A DNA stretch of 64,000 nucleotides, from NCBI RefSeq assembly GCF_900114645.1, contig NZ_FOTR01000006.1, positions 124,001 to 188,000 on the forward strand, written 5' to 3'. Made by a program: the position numbers and the translations under genes. Position 1 is the first letter of the stretch, and every line of letters starts with the position of its first letter. The stretch is from Gracilibacillus orientalis (GTDB taxonomy: Bacteria > Bacillota > Bacilli > Bacillales > Amphibacillaceae). This document shows, piece after piece, positions 27,681 to 38,694 of this stretch. The notes beneath the pieces were generated by a model. That model made no database searches. It saw nothing but the letters and a program-made list of their open reading frames with translations, and was not told the origin of the DNA.

Positions 27681-28592
27681 CTATTCTGTAAAGGATGGTT
27701 GATCTATTGGTGAGGAGTAGTCGTTTCTGCTTTGTTTGATAACAAGCACAACTGCCATTATTACTGTTCCAAGCCAAACAAATAATAAACAGCTTCCCAG
27801 TATAGGAATTATCGTTAACTCAAATACAGAACGACCTAGAGCAGTTTGAATCCCTATGAATAAAATCATAAGAATCCAAGCAATACTGCCTGAATGGAGT
27901 AGAATTTTTTTGTAGTGCCATTTTGCCTGCGTTTTTTCTAAAAACCAAGCTAACAAGATTAGTGTTTGTAACGCATGGAAGCCAATGCCGTGTAGTACAA
28001 TTATATTACCTGCATCACCTGTTAGCCTATCTTGAAGCAATATCATCCATATTCCAGCAATGCTGGCAACAGTAACAGATGTAAAAGCATATCGAACACC
28101 TAATAAGAGCAATGGTCGTTCATGAGGAGACTTCATTCGTAAAAAGTGGATTGTCAATACAATTGCTAAAGCTACAAGGACTAGAGATACAATCCCGAAT
28201 AGCATGCCAGCAACCATATCAATATTAGTACCTGCACTCGAAAATCGAGGATTAATTCCTCTAAAATTTTGAACGGTTTCAATGGCATAAGAATATAATG
28301 TTGCTGAAATAAATAGCCATCTTATCACCTTCCTTTTACGGTCTCCAAATCTTGCAAGAGGTAAAATGGCTGCGATGGATAGTATATAAATACCGATAGC
28401 TGCATTAAAAGAAAAAACATCTTTCATATTGCCTTCAGGTAAAATCAAATGCCCTTGGAAATAGATAAAGCTGGCTATACCTAATGAAAGTATAACTCCA
28501 AATAATCCCGTAATAACAAGTTTACGTTCTCCTTCAAACAGCTTCACTGACGGTTCATTTGCATTTAAGTAAGACTTTATGAACTTCAACAT
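27681..28592 (-). CDS. Multispan membrane protein, probable target of the adjacent TetR regulator
   Basis: A 303-residue protein with seven to eight predicted helices, for example 'LVITGLFGVILSLGIASFIY', 'IGIYILSIAAILPLARFG' and 'MLFGIVSLVLVALAIVLTIHF'. Conserved-looking polar sites inside the membrane include 'NFRGINPRFS' and 'VLHGIGFHALQ' with paired histidines. I do not recognise the family with confidence. The gene lies downstream of the TetR gene but behind a terminator, and its own leader holds a palindrome (28627-28648) like the one before tetR, so TetR control is inferred. A drug or lipid stress role is conjecture. Confidence 0.75.
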   Translation of the reverse strand: MLKFIKSYLNANEPSVKLFEGERKLVITGLFGVILSLGIASFIYFQGHLILPEGNMKDVFSFNAAIGIYILSIAAILPLARFGDRKRKVIRWLFISATLYSYAIETVQNFRGINPRFSSAGTNIDMVAGMLFGIVSLVLVALAIVLTIHFLRMKSPHERPLLLLGVRYAFTSVTVASIAGIWMILLQDRLTGDAGNIIVLHGIGFHALQTLILLAWFLEKTQAKWHYKKILLHSGSIAWILMILFIGIQTALGRSVFELTIIPILGSCLLFVWLGTVIMAVVLVIKQSRNDYSSPIDQPSFTE

Positions 28593-28626
28593 AAATAATC
28601 TCTTCCTTTCAACTATTTTATTTTTT

Positions 28627-28648
28627 ATTTATTTATCAATAAATAAAT
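28627..28648. promoter_or_regulatory. Candidate TetR operator before the membrane-protein gene
   Basis: A near-perfect palindrome: ATTTATTTAT, a two-base centre, then its complement ATAAATAAAT. It lies 35 bases before the start codon and shares the half-site ATTTATT with the palindrome upstream of tetR (29213-29240). Confidence 0.6.
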
Positions 28649-28659
28649 GTCATTCTAAA

Positions 28660-28686
28660 AAAAAGGAGAGTTATTACTCCTTTTTA
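28660..28686 (-). terminator. Terminator of the tetR gene
   Basis: The minus strand reads AAAAAGGAG TAATAA CTCTCC followed by a run of eight T, directly after the stop codon. Confidence 0.75.
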
Positions 28687-29199
28687 TCAATGATCAACTT
28701 TATTGGTTAGTTGAGGTAAATCTAACACTTCTGCAACCGTAATTAATAAACCAGTACCAACAAAATGAGATGCTGTCTGTTTAGCATTTGGAAGACCTGC
28801 ATTTTCGAATTTTAATGTTAAGGAATCAAAAATAGTAAGAAATAGATTTTTAACATGTTCACGAATTCCTTCCTCCGCAATAGCATGGGCTTGCATTACC
28901 ATCAGTACCTCATCACGATGTGTTTGAACAATTTGTTCAAATGCACGTCCCATTGTTTCCATTAATTTATTTGCAGGTGCTTGAACTTCTGAAAATGTGT
29001 CATATATTCTGCCGAAAGCACGATCAATTACTGCTTTGAATAATTCTTCCTTGTTTTTAAAAAAATGAAACACATATGGTTGCGTTACCCCTGCAGCCTT
29101 CGCAACCATTGCAGTGGTTGCTTTATAATATCCTTTTTCTGCGAATACTGCTACTGCATTTTCAATAATGATTTCCTTTTTATCTTCTCTTGGTGCCAT
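28687..29199 (-). CDS. TetR family transcriptional regulator
   Basis: A 170-residue repressor. The N-terminal TetR helix-turn-helix is clear: 'IIENAVAVFAEKGYYKAT' then 'VAKAAGVTQPYVFHFFKNKE' (about residues 8-50). The C-terminal ligand-binding domain (about 60-170) is unremarkable and its ligand is unknown. An operator-like palindrome sits between its promoter and start codon, a typical autoregulatory arrangement, and a second one precedes the next gene. Confidence 0.9.
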   Translation of the reverse strand: MAPREDKKEIIIENAVAVFAEKGYYKATTAMVAKAAGVTQPYVFHFFKNKEELFKAVIDRAFGRIYDTFSEVQAPANKLMETMGRAFEQIVQTHRDEVLMVMQAHAIAEEGIREHVKNLFLTIFDSLTLKFENAGLPNAKQTASHFVGTGLLITVAEVLDLPQLTNKVDH

Positions 29200-29212
29200 T
29201 ATATCATCCTTA

Positions 29213-29240
29213 CATTTATTTATTACTCAATAAATGAATG
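29213..29240. promoter_or_regulatory. Candidate autoregulatory operator of tetR
   Basis: Palindrome with arms CATTTATTTATT and AATAAATGAATG (11 of 12 positions symmetric) around a four-base centre. It lies just downstream of the -10 box of the tetR promoter, so a bound repressor would block transcription. Confidence 0.65.
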
Positions 29241-29267
29241 ATAATTGAATACTATGATTTTGTCAAT
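29239..29267 (-). promoter_or_regulatory. Sigma-A promoter of tetR
   Basis: The minus strand has TTGACA, 17 bases, TATCAT. The -35 is a perfect consensus match. The -10 box abuts the operator palindrome. Confidence 0.7.
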
Positions 29268-29287
29268 AAGAATATTCTTGCACACGC

Positions 29288-29338
29288 AAAAACACCTTCG
29301 AAATGATTTTTATCATTAATTCATTTCGAAGGTGTTTT
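29288..29338 (-). terminator. Terminator of the deacetylase lipoprotein gene
   Basis: Long stem AAAACACCTTCGAAATGA with its complement, T run on the minus strand, 37 bases after the stop codon. Confidence 0.85.
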
Positions 29339-29375
29339 ATATTAATTTCATTTATCTAGATTAGTCTTTTATTTG

Positions 29376-30293
29376 TTATTCCGGCAATTGTAATGTCATC
29401 GGATCTGCGAATTCATACCCTTTCTCACGTAAACCCTTCACAATATCTTCTAATGCAGCTGCAGTCCATTCACGGTCATGCATTAATAAATTGGCACCAG
29501 GATTCAATAAAGAATATGAGATATCTATTTCAGGGGCTTCACCAGAGATCATAGCCTCTTTGAGTTTTTCTTCATCCATATATGGCTCAAAATAATCATA
29601 GCCATAAGTCCAATTCATTAGTAACATACCTTCTTCTTTCACTAACGATTTAGCATAATCGGTATTATCCCCGTGTGGTGCACGGAAGAAATGAGGTTGA
29701 TCACCAATTATCTTCTCAATGAGATCATTTAATTCTAAAATTTCTTGTTTCTGTGTTTCTTCATCAACTACCGATAATTGTTGATGATTATATGTATGGT
29801 TTCCAATTGCAAATCCCATCTCATGAATGTCACGTAACTCATCTTTTTCTTCATCTGTTTGTAAGTAATGACCATTCACAAAGAAAATTGCTGGAACTTC
29901 TAGTTCATTTAGTGTTTGAGCCATTTCTAAAGCGTATTTATCAGGCGCATCATCAATTGTAAGTAATAATACTTTCTCGTTTGTTCCTTCTTCAAGAGGA
30001 ACTAAATTCCAATTATCATCCAATTCATACAATGGTTCGGCTATATCTTGGGCTACTTCTTCTTCTACATTTTCTTCCACTTCAGTACTGTTGTCATTTT
30101 CTTCTGTAGCCTGTTGCTCTTTTTCATCTTCCTCTTCCGTTTTATTCTCATCTTCTGCCTCATCTGTCGCTATTTCCTCCGTATTATCTTCTTCATTCTC
30201 AGCCGCTTCGTCCTCATTAACATTGTCATTACAAGCGACCAAAACAATCATTATACCAAAAAGCAGAATATAGATACTTTTTTTCACCAATGA
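29376..30293 (-). CDS. Polysaccharide deacetylase (NodB) lipoprotein
   Basis: A 305-residue exported lipoprotein. Signal VKKSIYILLFGIMIVLVAC with lipobox LVAC. Then a very acidic linker (about residues 20-75, mostly Glu/Asp/Asn/Thr). The NodB domain (about 100-300) has 'LLLTIDDAPDKYALEM' (variant of TFDDGP, both Asp kept), 'IGNHTYNH' (zinc-ligand HxxxH), 'FFRAPHGDNT' and 'LMHDREWT'. It probably deacetylates a cell-wall or surface glycan. GGAGG lies eight bases from a TTG at 30293; the frame is open further upstream but without a better signal. The acidic linker is common in salt-tolerant bacteria. Confidence 0.88.
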   Translation of the reverse strand, partial: SLVKKSIYILLFGIMIVLVACNDNVNEDEAAENEEDNTEEIATDEAEDENKTEEEDEKEQQATEENDNSTEVEENVEEEVAQDIAEPLYELDDNWNLVPLEEGTNEKVLLLTIDDAPDKYALEMAQTLNELEVPAIFFVNGHYLQTDEEKDELRDIHEMGFAIGNHTYNHQQLSVVDEETQKQEILELNDLIEKIIGDQPHFFRAPHGDNTDYAKSLVKEEGMLLMNWTYGYDYFEPYMDEEKLKEAMISGEAPEIDISYSLLNPGANLLMHDREWTAAALEDIVKGLREKGYEFADPMTLQLPE

Positions 30294-30367
30294 AAATTCC
30301 TCCTTTACAAAAATGGTACGAATACCAAACAAAATCCCATTCTTCTCTATTCACTTCATTCGTAATA

Positions 30368-30921
30368 GATACAAACTGCGCACTAACTTATTGCGTAGAT
30401 TTGCTCTTCTACCTTTTTGATGGTGAGTGCTGGGAAACGCTTCGGCAGAATACTTCGCTTTCCACGGGCACGGCCTTAGCCTCCTCAGAAAACCTAGTAC
30501 GTTTTCTTGCGGGGTCTTCGGCTCGCGCTGTTCCCGTAGGAGTCTGCGTATTCTGCCTACGCTTTGCATAGTGTTCTGATAACGGAAAGAATAGAACTAT
30601 TGATATTCTATTCTATGGATTCCCTGTCTTTTTGAACAGAACACTATTCTAAGCTGCGGAAAAATGCGACACTCCTGGGGGAATAGCGCGAGCCGAAGAT
30701 CCACTTGGTGAAGTGGTTTTCTTCACCAAGTTAGCTGAGACCGTGCCCCCGGCATAGAAAACACAACGAAGGCGATTTTTGCTTGAGTAGATGTTGTACT
30801 TGTGCCCTCGGGTGAAAGGGAGTATTTTTCCGCAGCGTCGATCATGCACGCAACAAAATTCAAAATGGAAGAGAGAAAATCCATGTCTGCGTTACTGCGC
30901 AGTTTATGGTTTTTGTGCATA
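30368..30921. repeat. Interspersed repeat family 1, long nested copy
   Basis: 554 bases between the deacetylase gene and the pdh terminator. Ends: GATACAAACTGCG at left, GTTACTGCGCAGTTTATG at right, forming imperfect inverted repeats. Inside are further modules, each with its own inverted ends: TAGTGTTCTG ... CAGAACACTA (30572 to about 30650) and GCTGCGGAAAAATG ... TATTTTTCCGCAGC (30653-30837). From about 30570 to the right end it is almost identical to 59968-60321. The left third (30440-30560) is GC-rich and shares a segment with 46290-46345 in reverse. No transposase. Open frames inside are not conserved as protein between copies. Confidence 0.85.
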
Positions 30922-30935
30922 TTTTTAATACTTTT

Positions 30936-30965
30936 AAAAAGGAGTCTGCCAGGCAGACTCCTCAC
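30936..30965 (-). terminator. Terminator of the pdh operon
   Basis: Minus strand: GGAGTCTGCC and its complement GGCAGACTCC around one base, followed by TTTTT, just downstream of the pdhD stop codon. Confidence 0.82.
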
Positions 30966-30975
30966 TTTTAACTTA

Positions 30976-32385
30976 TTATTTTACAATATGAATTGGTGTA
31001 CCCATTGCAACTTCTGCTGCTTCCATTGTGATCTCACCTAATGTAGGGTGAGCATGGATAGTTAGCGCTAGGTCTTCTGCTGTCATACCAGCTTCAATTG
31101 CAAGCCCAAGTTCAGAAATCATATCACTAGCATTTGGACCAGCAATTTGTGCACCAACAATTAAACCATCTTCTTTACGTGTAATAAGCTTCATAAATCC
31201 ATCAGATGCATTTAATGACAATGCACGACCATTTGCTGCAAATGGGAATTTAGATGCTTTAACATCGTAACCTGCTTCTTTCGCTCCCTCTTCAGAATAA
31301 CCAACAGTGGCTAATTCAGGGTCAGAGAATACAACTGCCGGGATGGCGTTATAGTCGATTACCGCATTTTCTCCAGCAATCGCTTCAGCAGCAATCTTTC
31401 CTTCATAAGATGCTTTATGTGCAAGTGGAGGTCCATCGACAATATCACCAATCGCGAAAATGTTATCTACATTCGTACGACATTGTTCATCGATTTTAAC
31501 AAGACCTTTATCATCCATTTCGATGCCAACCTGCTCTAATCCAAGCTCATCTGTATTAGGTTTACGTCCAACAGTTACAAGTACATAATCAGCTTCAACC
31601 GTTTCTTTCTTACCTTTGGCCTCATATGTTACTTTAACACCGTCTTTTGTTTCTTCAACACCTTGAGCCATAGCTTCTGTTACAATTGTTGCACCTTTAC
31701 TTTTCAATTTTTTCTTGACAAGTGCACTCATTTGTTTTTCAAAGCCACCAAGGATATCTTTTAATCCTTCTAGGATTGTTACTTCTGTACCGAAGTTTGC
31801 ATATGCTGAACCTAATTCAGTACCAACATATCCACCACCGATTACAACTAGTTTTTTCGGAACTTCTTTTAAGTTAAGTGCGCCAGTTGAATCTAATACA
31901 CGATCAGAGTATTTGAAAGTAGGTAGTTCTATCGGATGTGAACCAGTTGCAATAATACAGTTTTTAAATGTATATGTTTGAGAGTTTTTTTCATCCATTA
32001 CTTTAACTGTATTTTTATCAACAAAGTACACTTCACCACCTACTATGTCTACTTTGTTTCCTTTTAATAATCCTTCTACACCGCTAGTTAGTTTATTAAC
32101 AACTGAACCTTTCCATTCTTGTACTTTAGAAAAATCCACAGAAACATTTTCTGTTTTAATCCCAAGTTCATCGTCTCCTTGAGCATGTTCTGCGCGGTGC
32201 CCTGCTTCGATTAAAGCTTTTGACGGGATACATCCAACGTTAAGACATACACCACCGATTGCACCTTTTTCTACGATTGTTACTTTTTGTCCAGTTTGTG
32301 CTGCACGAATTGCTGCAACATATCCCCCAGGACCAGAACCAACTACAAGTGTATCTAATTCTATCGGAAAGTCTCCTACTACCAT
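30976..32385 (-). CDS. pdhD: Dihydrolipoamide dehydrogenase (E3)
   Basis: A 469-residue flavoprotein that reoxidises dihydrolipoamide of the pyruvate dehydrogenase complex and makes NADH. FAD fingerprint '[17 protein letters not shown]', redox disulfide '[14 protein letters not shown]' (about 43-56), NAD fingerprint '[13 protein letters not shown]' and C-terminal '[10 protein letters not shown]' (His-Glu base pair) are all intact. Last gene of pdhABCD; GGAGGGG overlaps the end of pdhC. Confidence 0.97.
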   Translation of the reverse strand: MVVGDFPIELDTLVVGSGPGGYVAAIRAAQTGQKVTIVEKGAIGGVCLNVGCIPSKALIEAGHRAEHAQGDDELGIKTENVSVDFSKVQEWKGSVVNKLTSGVEGLLKGNKVDIVGGEVYFVDKNTVKVMDEKNSQTYTFKNCIIATGSHPIELPTFKYSDRVLDSTGALNLKEVPKKLVVIGGGYVGTELGSAYANFGTEVTILEGLKDILGGFEKQMSALVKKKLKSKGATIVTEAMAQGVEETKDGVKVTYEAKGKKETVEADYVLVTVGRKPNTDELGLEQVGIEMDDKGLVKIDEQCRTNVDNIFAIGDIVDGPPLAHKASYEGKIAAEAIAGENAVIDYNAIPAVVFSDPELATVGYSEEGAKEAGYDVKASKFPFAANGRALSLNASDGFMKLITRKEDGLIVGAQIAGPNASDMISELGLAIEAGMTAEDLALTIHAHPTLGEITMEAAEVAMGTPIHIVK

Positions 32386-32389
32386 TTGT

Positions 32390-33685
32390 TTACCCCTCCA
32401 TCATAATTAGTTGTGGGTCTTCTAACAGACGTTTCATCTGATTTAATGCTAATTGAGCCGTGGCACCATCAACTATTCTGTGATCAAAACTTAATGATAG
32501 TGCTAATACAGGCGCAACAACAATTTCACCGTCACGTACAACTGGTTTTTCTGCAATACGTCCAATTCCTAAAATAGCAGCTTCAGGATAATTGATTACA
32601 GGTGTAAACCATTGTCCACCAGCTGAACCGATATTAGAAATCGTACAAGAAGCACCTTTCATTTCACTAGGAGCCAGCTTTCCTTCTCTTGCTTTTCCTC
32701 CAAGTTCATTAATTTCGTTGGAAATTGCAAAAATTGATTTAGAATCTGCATTCTTCACTACAGGAACAAGAAGACCCTTCTCCGTATCTGCTGCAATACC
32801 AATATTGTAATAATGCTTACTCACGATTTCATCAGTTTCATCATCAATAGAAGCATTTAAAATTGGGAATTTAGATAATGCAGAAGTTAAAGCTTTAACA
32901 ACATAAGGTAAATAAGTAAGCTTAATGTCCTGCTCTGCAGCAATTGGTTTAAATTTCTTGCGGTGTGCTACCAATTCTGTTACATCAACTTCATCGTGTA
33001 ATGTAACGTGTGGTGCTTTATGCTTAGAATTAACCATCGCATTAGCAATTGCTTTACGGATTCCACTCATTTTCTCACGAGTTTCTGGGAATTCACCCTC
33101 TGAAACCGTTGGAGCAGACGTTTGAGCTTGCTCTTCACTTGCTTGATCTCCAGCTGCTGTTGTTTCTGCTTTTTGATCACCGCTTAAGAAGACATCAATA
33201 TCATCTTTTAGTACTCGATTGTTTTTGCCAGTTCCTTGTACTTCTGTAATATTAACATTGTTATCACGTGCATATTTACGAACAGAAGGCATCGCAATTA
33301 CGCGGTTGTTCGGGTCTTTAGCTACTGGCTCTTGCTTTTCTTCTTTCGCAGCATCGTCATTTTTTGCTTCTTCTTTATTCTCTTCCTTCGGTTCATCCTT
33401 CGCTTCAGCTTTATCACCATCATCTGAAGATCCTTCATCTTCATATCCTTCAGCATCGATGGTAATAATTGTTTCACCAACTGTTGCAACTGAACCATCT
33501 TCAAAATGCACTTCGGATACCGTACCATCTACTGGGGAAGGAATTTCAACAACTGCCTTATCATTTTGTACTTCACAAAGCACGTCGTCTTCTTTGATTT
33601 CTTCACCAGCTTTTACGAACCATTTTACTATTTCACCTTCATGGATACCTTCACCAATGTCAGGTAATTTAAATTCAAAAGCCAT
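32390..33685 (-). CDS. pdhC: Pyruvate dehydrogenase E2, dihydrolipoamide acetyltransferase
   Basis: A 431-residue E2 with one lipoyl domain (1-80, lipoyl-lysine in '[14 protein letters not shown]'), a Glu/Asp/Lys-rich linker, a peripheral subunit-binding domain (about 125-165, '[19 protein letters not shown]'), a second linker and the catalytic acetyltransferase domain (about 205-431) with '[13 protein letters not shown]' (catalytic His and Asp). The ATG at 33685 gives the standard start [13 protein letters not shown]; an ATG two codons earlier is too close to GGGAGG. Forms the core of the complex. Confidence 0.96.
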   Translation of the reverse strand: MAFEFKLPDIGEGIHEGEIVKWFVKAGEEIKEDDVLCEVQNDKAVVEIPSPVDGTVSEVHFEDGSVATVGETIITIDAEGYEDEGSSDDGDKAEAKDEPKEENKEEAKNDDAAKEEKQEPVAKDPNNRVIAMPSVRKYARDNNVNITEVQGTGKNNRVLKDDIDVFLSGDQKAETTAAGDQASEEQAQTSAPTVSEGEFPETREKMSGIRKAIANAMVNSKHKAPHVTLHDEVDVTELVAHRKKFKPIAAEQDIKLTYLPYVVKALTSALSKFPILNASIDDETDEIVSKHYYNIGIAADTEKGLLVPVVKNADSKSIFAISNEINELGGKAREGKLAPSEMKGASCTISNIGSAGGQWFTPVINYPEAAILGIGRIAEKPVVRDGEIVVAPVLALSLSFDHRIVDGATAQLALNQMKRLLEDPQLIMMEG

Positions 33686-33715
33686 TCTCATGACCTCCCG
33701 TCTCGATTTAATTGC

Positions 33716-34693
33716 TTAGAAATTAATGACTTTGTTTACTTTTTCGATAATATCGTTATAGTTTGGTAACCAAATTTCTTCTGCTTGTGTAAAAGCATAT
33801 ACTGTATCAGGAGCAGCAACTGTCAGAATAGGTGCTTCTAAGTGTAGTATAGCTCGTTCTTGAACATTAGATACTATATAAGAAGCCAAACCAGCTTGAC
33901 GTTGTGCTTCTTGTACCATAACCACACGATTTGTTTTTTCTACCGATTGTACAATCGTATCAAAATCAATAGGCATAACCGTGCGTAAGTCAATTACTTC
34001 TGCATCAATTCCGTCTTTTTCTAGTTCTTCCGCTGCTTTTAGTGAAGAGTGAACCATTGCTCCATATGCAATTAATGTTACGTCATTTCCTTCACGTACA
34101 ATATTCGCTTTACCTAATTCTAATGTGTAATCTTCTTCAGGAACTTCTTCACGGAATGAACGATAAAGTTTCATGTGCTCTAAATACAGTACCGGATCAT
34201 TATCACGAATAGATTGAATTAAAAGACCTTTTGCATCATAAGGACCAGACGGAATTACTACTTTCATACCTGGTTGTTGTGCAATAAGACCTTCTAAAGA
34301 GTCTGCGTGAAGTTCTGGAGTATGCACACCGCCACCAAAAGGTGAACGAATCGTAACTGGAGCATTTTGTGTATTACCAGAGCGGTAACGTAAACGTGCC
34401 ATTTGACCGTTAATAGCATCCATAGCTTCAAATACGAAACCAAAGAATTGAATCTCAGGTACCGGACGGAATCCTTGTGTAGAAAGTCCAAGTGACATAC
34501 CTGCAATACCAGATTCAGCTAAAGGAGTGTCAAATACACGATCTTCACCGAATTCATTTTGTAAACCTTCAGTTGCACGGAAAACACCACCGTTTTGGCC
34601 AACGTCTTCCCCGAATACAAGGACATTTTCATCATTTTTTAATTCTGCTCTTAAAGCATCAGTAATTGCTTGGATCATTGTCATTTGAGCCAT
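33716..34693 (-). CDS. pdhB: Pyruvate dehydrogenase E1 beta
   Basis: A 325-residue beta subunit of the thiamine diphosphate-dependent E1. Recognisable stretches: '[18 protein letters not shown]' (Glu of the ThDP site), '[19 protein letters not shown]'-like core beginning [12 protein letters not shown], and '[13 protein letters not shown]'. It pairs with PdhA to decarboxylate pyruvate and acetylate lipoyl-E2. Three bases downstream of pdhA. Confidence 0.96.
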   Translation of the reverse strand: MAQMTMIQAITDALRAELKNDENVLVFGEDVGQNGGVFRATEGLQNEFGEDRVFDTPLAESGIAGMSLGLSTQGFRPVPEIQFFGFVFEAMDAINGQMARLRYRSGNTQNAPVTIRSPFGGGVHTPELHADSLEGLIAQQPGMKVVIPSGPYDAKGLLIQSIRDNDPVLYLEHMKLYRSFREEVPEEDYTLELGKANIVREGNDVTLIAYGAMVHSSLKAAEELEKDGIDAEVIDLRTVMPIDFDTIVQSVEKTNRVVMVQEAQRQAGLASYIVSNVQERAILHLEAPILTVAAPDTVYAFTQAEEIWLPNYNDIIEKVNKVINF

Positions 34694-34696
34694 GAT

Positions 34697-36138
<1,442 letters not shown>

Positions 36139-36171
36139 AGAAAAAAGCTTTCGAAAAATCGAAAGCTTTAC
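36139..36171 (-). terminator. Terminator of ykyA
   Basis: AAAGCTTTCG, loop, CGAAAGCTTT with T run on the minus strand; the stem runs into the ykyA stop codon. Confidence 0.85.
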
Positions 36172-36812
36172 TCATATACAACATTTAAATCAGCAGCTTT
36201 ATAAAAGTCTTCTTTTAGCTGATTATATGTATCCGTCAGTTCATTAAATTCTTTGTTTATTTCCATCACATCATCGTATGATTGATTTACCGTTTCGATC
36301 TGTTCACGAAGTTCTTCTTCTGTAAGTTCTTCGTTCATAAATAATTCATATAACATTTTATCTTGGTCTAAAGATGCTAAAAATGATTCATTTAATTGTT
36401 GATACATATCATAGCGTTGATCCATCGTTTGGATCATTTCTTCAGCTACTTTTTTAGGTTCTTCATCCAAATCATCAATATACTCTTCTACTTGAGAAAA
36501 TTCTTGTTCTGCTTCTTGCATACTTTCTAATTCTGTTTCAAGTAATTTTCTGCGTTCATCAATTGTATCAATTGCTTGTTCTGACAATGTTGTAATTTCA
36601 TCCATTTCGTCAGCTGTCAATTCAATAATTTGATTATATAGTTCCTGTTCTTCTTCCTCCAGACCTGTAAAAGGTTCTTGTTGTTCAGCAAATGTTTGCT
36701 CTAATTCTACAGTTTTTTCTAAATGATCATACATGTCATTAGCGGCAGATTCTCCACTACATCCAACTAATGCCACTATAAACAAAAAGCCGATTAGTAA
36801 TAATCTTCTCAT
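36168..36812 (-). CDS. ykyA: YkyA-type putative cell-wall-binding lipoprotein
   Basis: A 214-residue lipoprotein: signal MRRLLLIGFLFIVALVGC, lipobox ALVGC. The rest is acidic and strongly helical, with coiled-coil character ('RKLLETELESMQEAEQEF', 'VEEYIDDLDEEPKKVAEEM'), as in the YkyA family. Function unknown. The ATG at 36812 is spaced 11 bases from GGAGG; an upstream TTG in the frame would overlap that site. Synteny: between pdhA and def in B. subtilis too. Confidence 0.85.
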   Translation of the reverse strand: MRRLLLIGFLFIVALVGCSGESAANDMYDHLEKTVELEQTFAEQQEPFTGLEEEEQELYNQIIELTADEMDEITTLSEQAIDTIDERRKLLETELESMQEAEQEFSQVEEYIDDLDEEPKKVAEEMIQTMDQRYDMYQQLNESFLASLDQDKMLYELFMNEELTEEELREQIETVNQSYDDVMEINKEFNELTDTYNQLKEDFYKAADLNVVYE

Positions 36813-36983
36813 ATTCCCCAAATCCTCCTAAAGCAACTTCATTAATAATTTAAGCCAATTTATTATAACATAAATTGACCAACCTTTTGTATAAAAGTTA
36901 AAATTGCTTATTAGAATTCTATATTTTTTGATCATTTTTCGTTATGATAGATAATACGAATATTTATGAAGAGGTGTATGTCA

Positions 36984-37538
36984 ATGATTACAATGAAAGA
37001 TATAGTTAGAGAGGGACACCCTGTTTTAACTAAAGTGGCAAAAGAAGTAGAACTGCCACCAACTAAAGAAGAGAAAGAAACATTGCAAGAAATGCTACAA
37101 TTTATAAAGAATAGTCAAGATGAAGAAATCGCTGAAAAATATCAATTACGAGCAGGTGTTGGTTTAGCTGCTCCACAAATTGGGATATCAAAAAGAATGA
37201 TTGCCATTCACTTCCAAGACTTAGATGAGAAAGAATACAGTTATGGCCTGTTTAACCCTAAAATTATCAGCCATTCTGTTGCAGAAACATTTTTGTCTGG
37301 TGGTGAAGGATGTCTATCCGTTGATAGAGAAGTCCCTGGGTATGTACCTCGTTATCAAAAGATTACTATAAAAGCTACTGATTTAGAGGGTAATGATGTG
37401 AAACTGAAATTAAGGGGATATGCTGCAATTGTTTTTCAACATGAAATTGATCACATAAATGGTGTGATGTTTTATGATCGAATTAATAAACAGGATCCTT
37501 TTGCAATCCCAGAAAATTCAAAGCCTTGTGATCAATAA
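36984..37538 (+). CDS. def: Peptide deformylase
   Basis: A 184-residue metalloenzyme that removes formyl from the N-terminal Met of nascent proteins. All three motifs are intact: '[10 protein letters not shown]', 'EGCLSV' and '[11 protein letters not shown]' (HExxH). It is of the longer Gram-positive type with a 60-residue N-terminal part, like B. subtilis DefB (YkrB). GAAGAGGTG lies upstream of the ATG at 36984, and [13 protein letters not shown] is the family start, so the frame's earlier ATGs were not used. Confidence 0.95.
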   Translation: MITMKDIVREGHPVLTKVAKEVELPPTKEEKETLQEMLQFIKNSQDEEIAEKYQLRAGVGLAAPQIGISKRMIAIHFQDLDEKEYSYGLFNPKIISHSVAETFLSGGEGCLSVDREVPGYVPRYQKITIKATDLEGNDVKLKLRGYAAIVFQHEIDHINGVMFYDRINKQDPFAIPENSKPCDQ

Positions 37539-37558
37539 TCTTGAATAGCAATTATTTC

Positions 37559-37590
37559 ATCCCGTTTCAACAAAATTGAAACGGGATTTT
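37559..37590 (+). terminator. Terminator of def
   Basis: CCCGTTTCAA, five bases, TTGAAACGGG then ATTTTATT. The same stem sequence recurs in three other terminators in the window (40749, 52754, 56852). Confidence 0.82.
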
Positions 37591-37646
37591 ATTATTGTTT
37601 ATACAATCAATAAATGAGTGACTCTTTCGAACAGAAACGGTGAAAA

Positions 37647-38429
37647 TTATTTAATCAACGATAATTTCTTCATAGCTTTGCTTAAGCCGTTTTGATCTAC
37701 ATCATCTGTTACAAGATCGGCTGCTTCCTTGACTTCTTGCACACTATTTCCCATTGCAATCCCTGTATGAACTTTCGTGATCATTTCTAAGTCATTTAAT
37801 CCGTCACCAAATGCATATGTATCTTCCAAATTTAAATGAAGTGCTTCTATAAATTTTTCAATACCATGTGCTTTTGATCCAATTTTCGGCATTACATCAC
37901 AAGAAACTGGATGCCATCTAACAAATTTCAATTGTTGAAATACCTCTTCATAAACCTTTTGTTCTTTTTCTTTGTTAAATAATAAAACTTGAAAAATCTC
38001 TTGCTTCTTATAATATTCTGTATCCTCTAAAGGATGACTTCGTTTTAAACTTCCAATTCCTTGTTCAATATGCGGATGGTTACTTACAGATGATTTCATG
38101 TCTTCAATACTTTGATAAACAAGTGGATGATTGTGATTAATACTATATGCAGTCAATTCTTCAATTTGCTCAGAATCGATTGGATTTCGAAAAACAACCT
38201 CTCCATTATATACAGCATATTGACCATTAAAACTTATATACGAATGGATATTTAATTCTTCAAGAATATCTTGAAACATAAATGGTGCACGTCCGGTAGC
38301 AATCGATACAATAACTCCTGAATCCTGAAGTTGTTTTACTGCTTCTTTTGTTGCACTCGGTATTTGTTTGTCATGATCTAAGATTGTCCCATCAATATCA
38401 AGAAATACAACTTTTTGTCCCACATTCAT
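37647..38429 (-). CDS. ykrA: Cof-type HAD phosphatase (YkrA-like)
   Basis: A 260-residue HAD-superfamily hydrolase with a Cof-type C2 cap. Motif I 'VVFLDIDGTILDHD' (nucleophile Asp), motif II 'SIATGRAP', a lysine in 'MPKIGSKAHGIEKF' and motif IV 'YAFGDGLNDLEMI'. The natural substrate is unknown; relatives act on sugar phosphates and flavin or nucleotide phosphates. Single gene, located as ykrA is in B. subtilis. Confidence 0.85.
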   Translation of the reverse strand: MNVGQKVVFLDIDGTILDHDKQIPSATKEAVKQLQDSGVIVSIATGRAPFMFQDILEELNIHSYISFNGQYAVYNGEVVFRNPIDSEQIEELTAYSINHNHPLVYQSIEDMKSSVSNHPHIEQGIGSLKRSHPLEDTEYYKKQEIFQVLLFNKEKEQKVYEEVFQQLKFVRWHPVSCDVMPKIGSKAHGIEKFIEALHLNLEDTYAFGDGLNDLEMITKVHTGIAMGNSVQEVKEAADLVTDDVDQNGLSKAMKKLSLIK

Positions 38430-38585
38430 TCTCCTCTATATGTAATTTTAAAACCACGATTGATTGTACCATGAACAAAATGAATAAGTATATTCTCCCT
38501 AGTTAAAACTAAGTAAAAGCTATGAATAATAGAAGCCATAATAAAGGTTATTTAGAAAATAATTCATTTATTTTAGCCTTTTTTG

Positions 38586-38614
38586 TTTCAAATTTTCGTA
38601 ATTCATACTATACT
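38586..38614 (+). promoter_or_regulatory. Candidate promoter of the small basic gene/rpoY/rnjA run
   Basis: TTTCAA, 17 bases, TATACT. The -10 is close to consensus. It lies 80 bases before the 45-codon gene. Nothing else is notable in the 265-base gap after ykrA. Confidence 0.4.
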
Positions 38615-38694
38615 ATATAGTAATAGGGATTGGATCGGTTCGTTGAATACTTGCTTTTCTTTTCTATATAGATAGGAAGGTGTTGAGCAGTTAT

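Noticed and set aside
30649-30849. 66-codon minus-strand open frame, repeated at 60053-60253
   Set aside because: It lies wholly inside the family 1 repeat, has no ribosome binding site, and base differences between the two copies mostly change the amino acid.
30368-30921. CRISPR array or IS element
   Set aside because: Repeats are terminal and nested rather than regularly spaced, there are no cas genes, and no transposase frame is present.
33219-33719. 166-codon plus-strand frame antisense to pdhC
   Set aside because: It is the antisense of an unmistakable E2 gene; its Ser/Thr-rich composition is the complement of the acidic linker.
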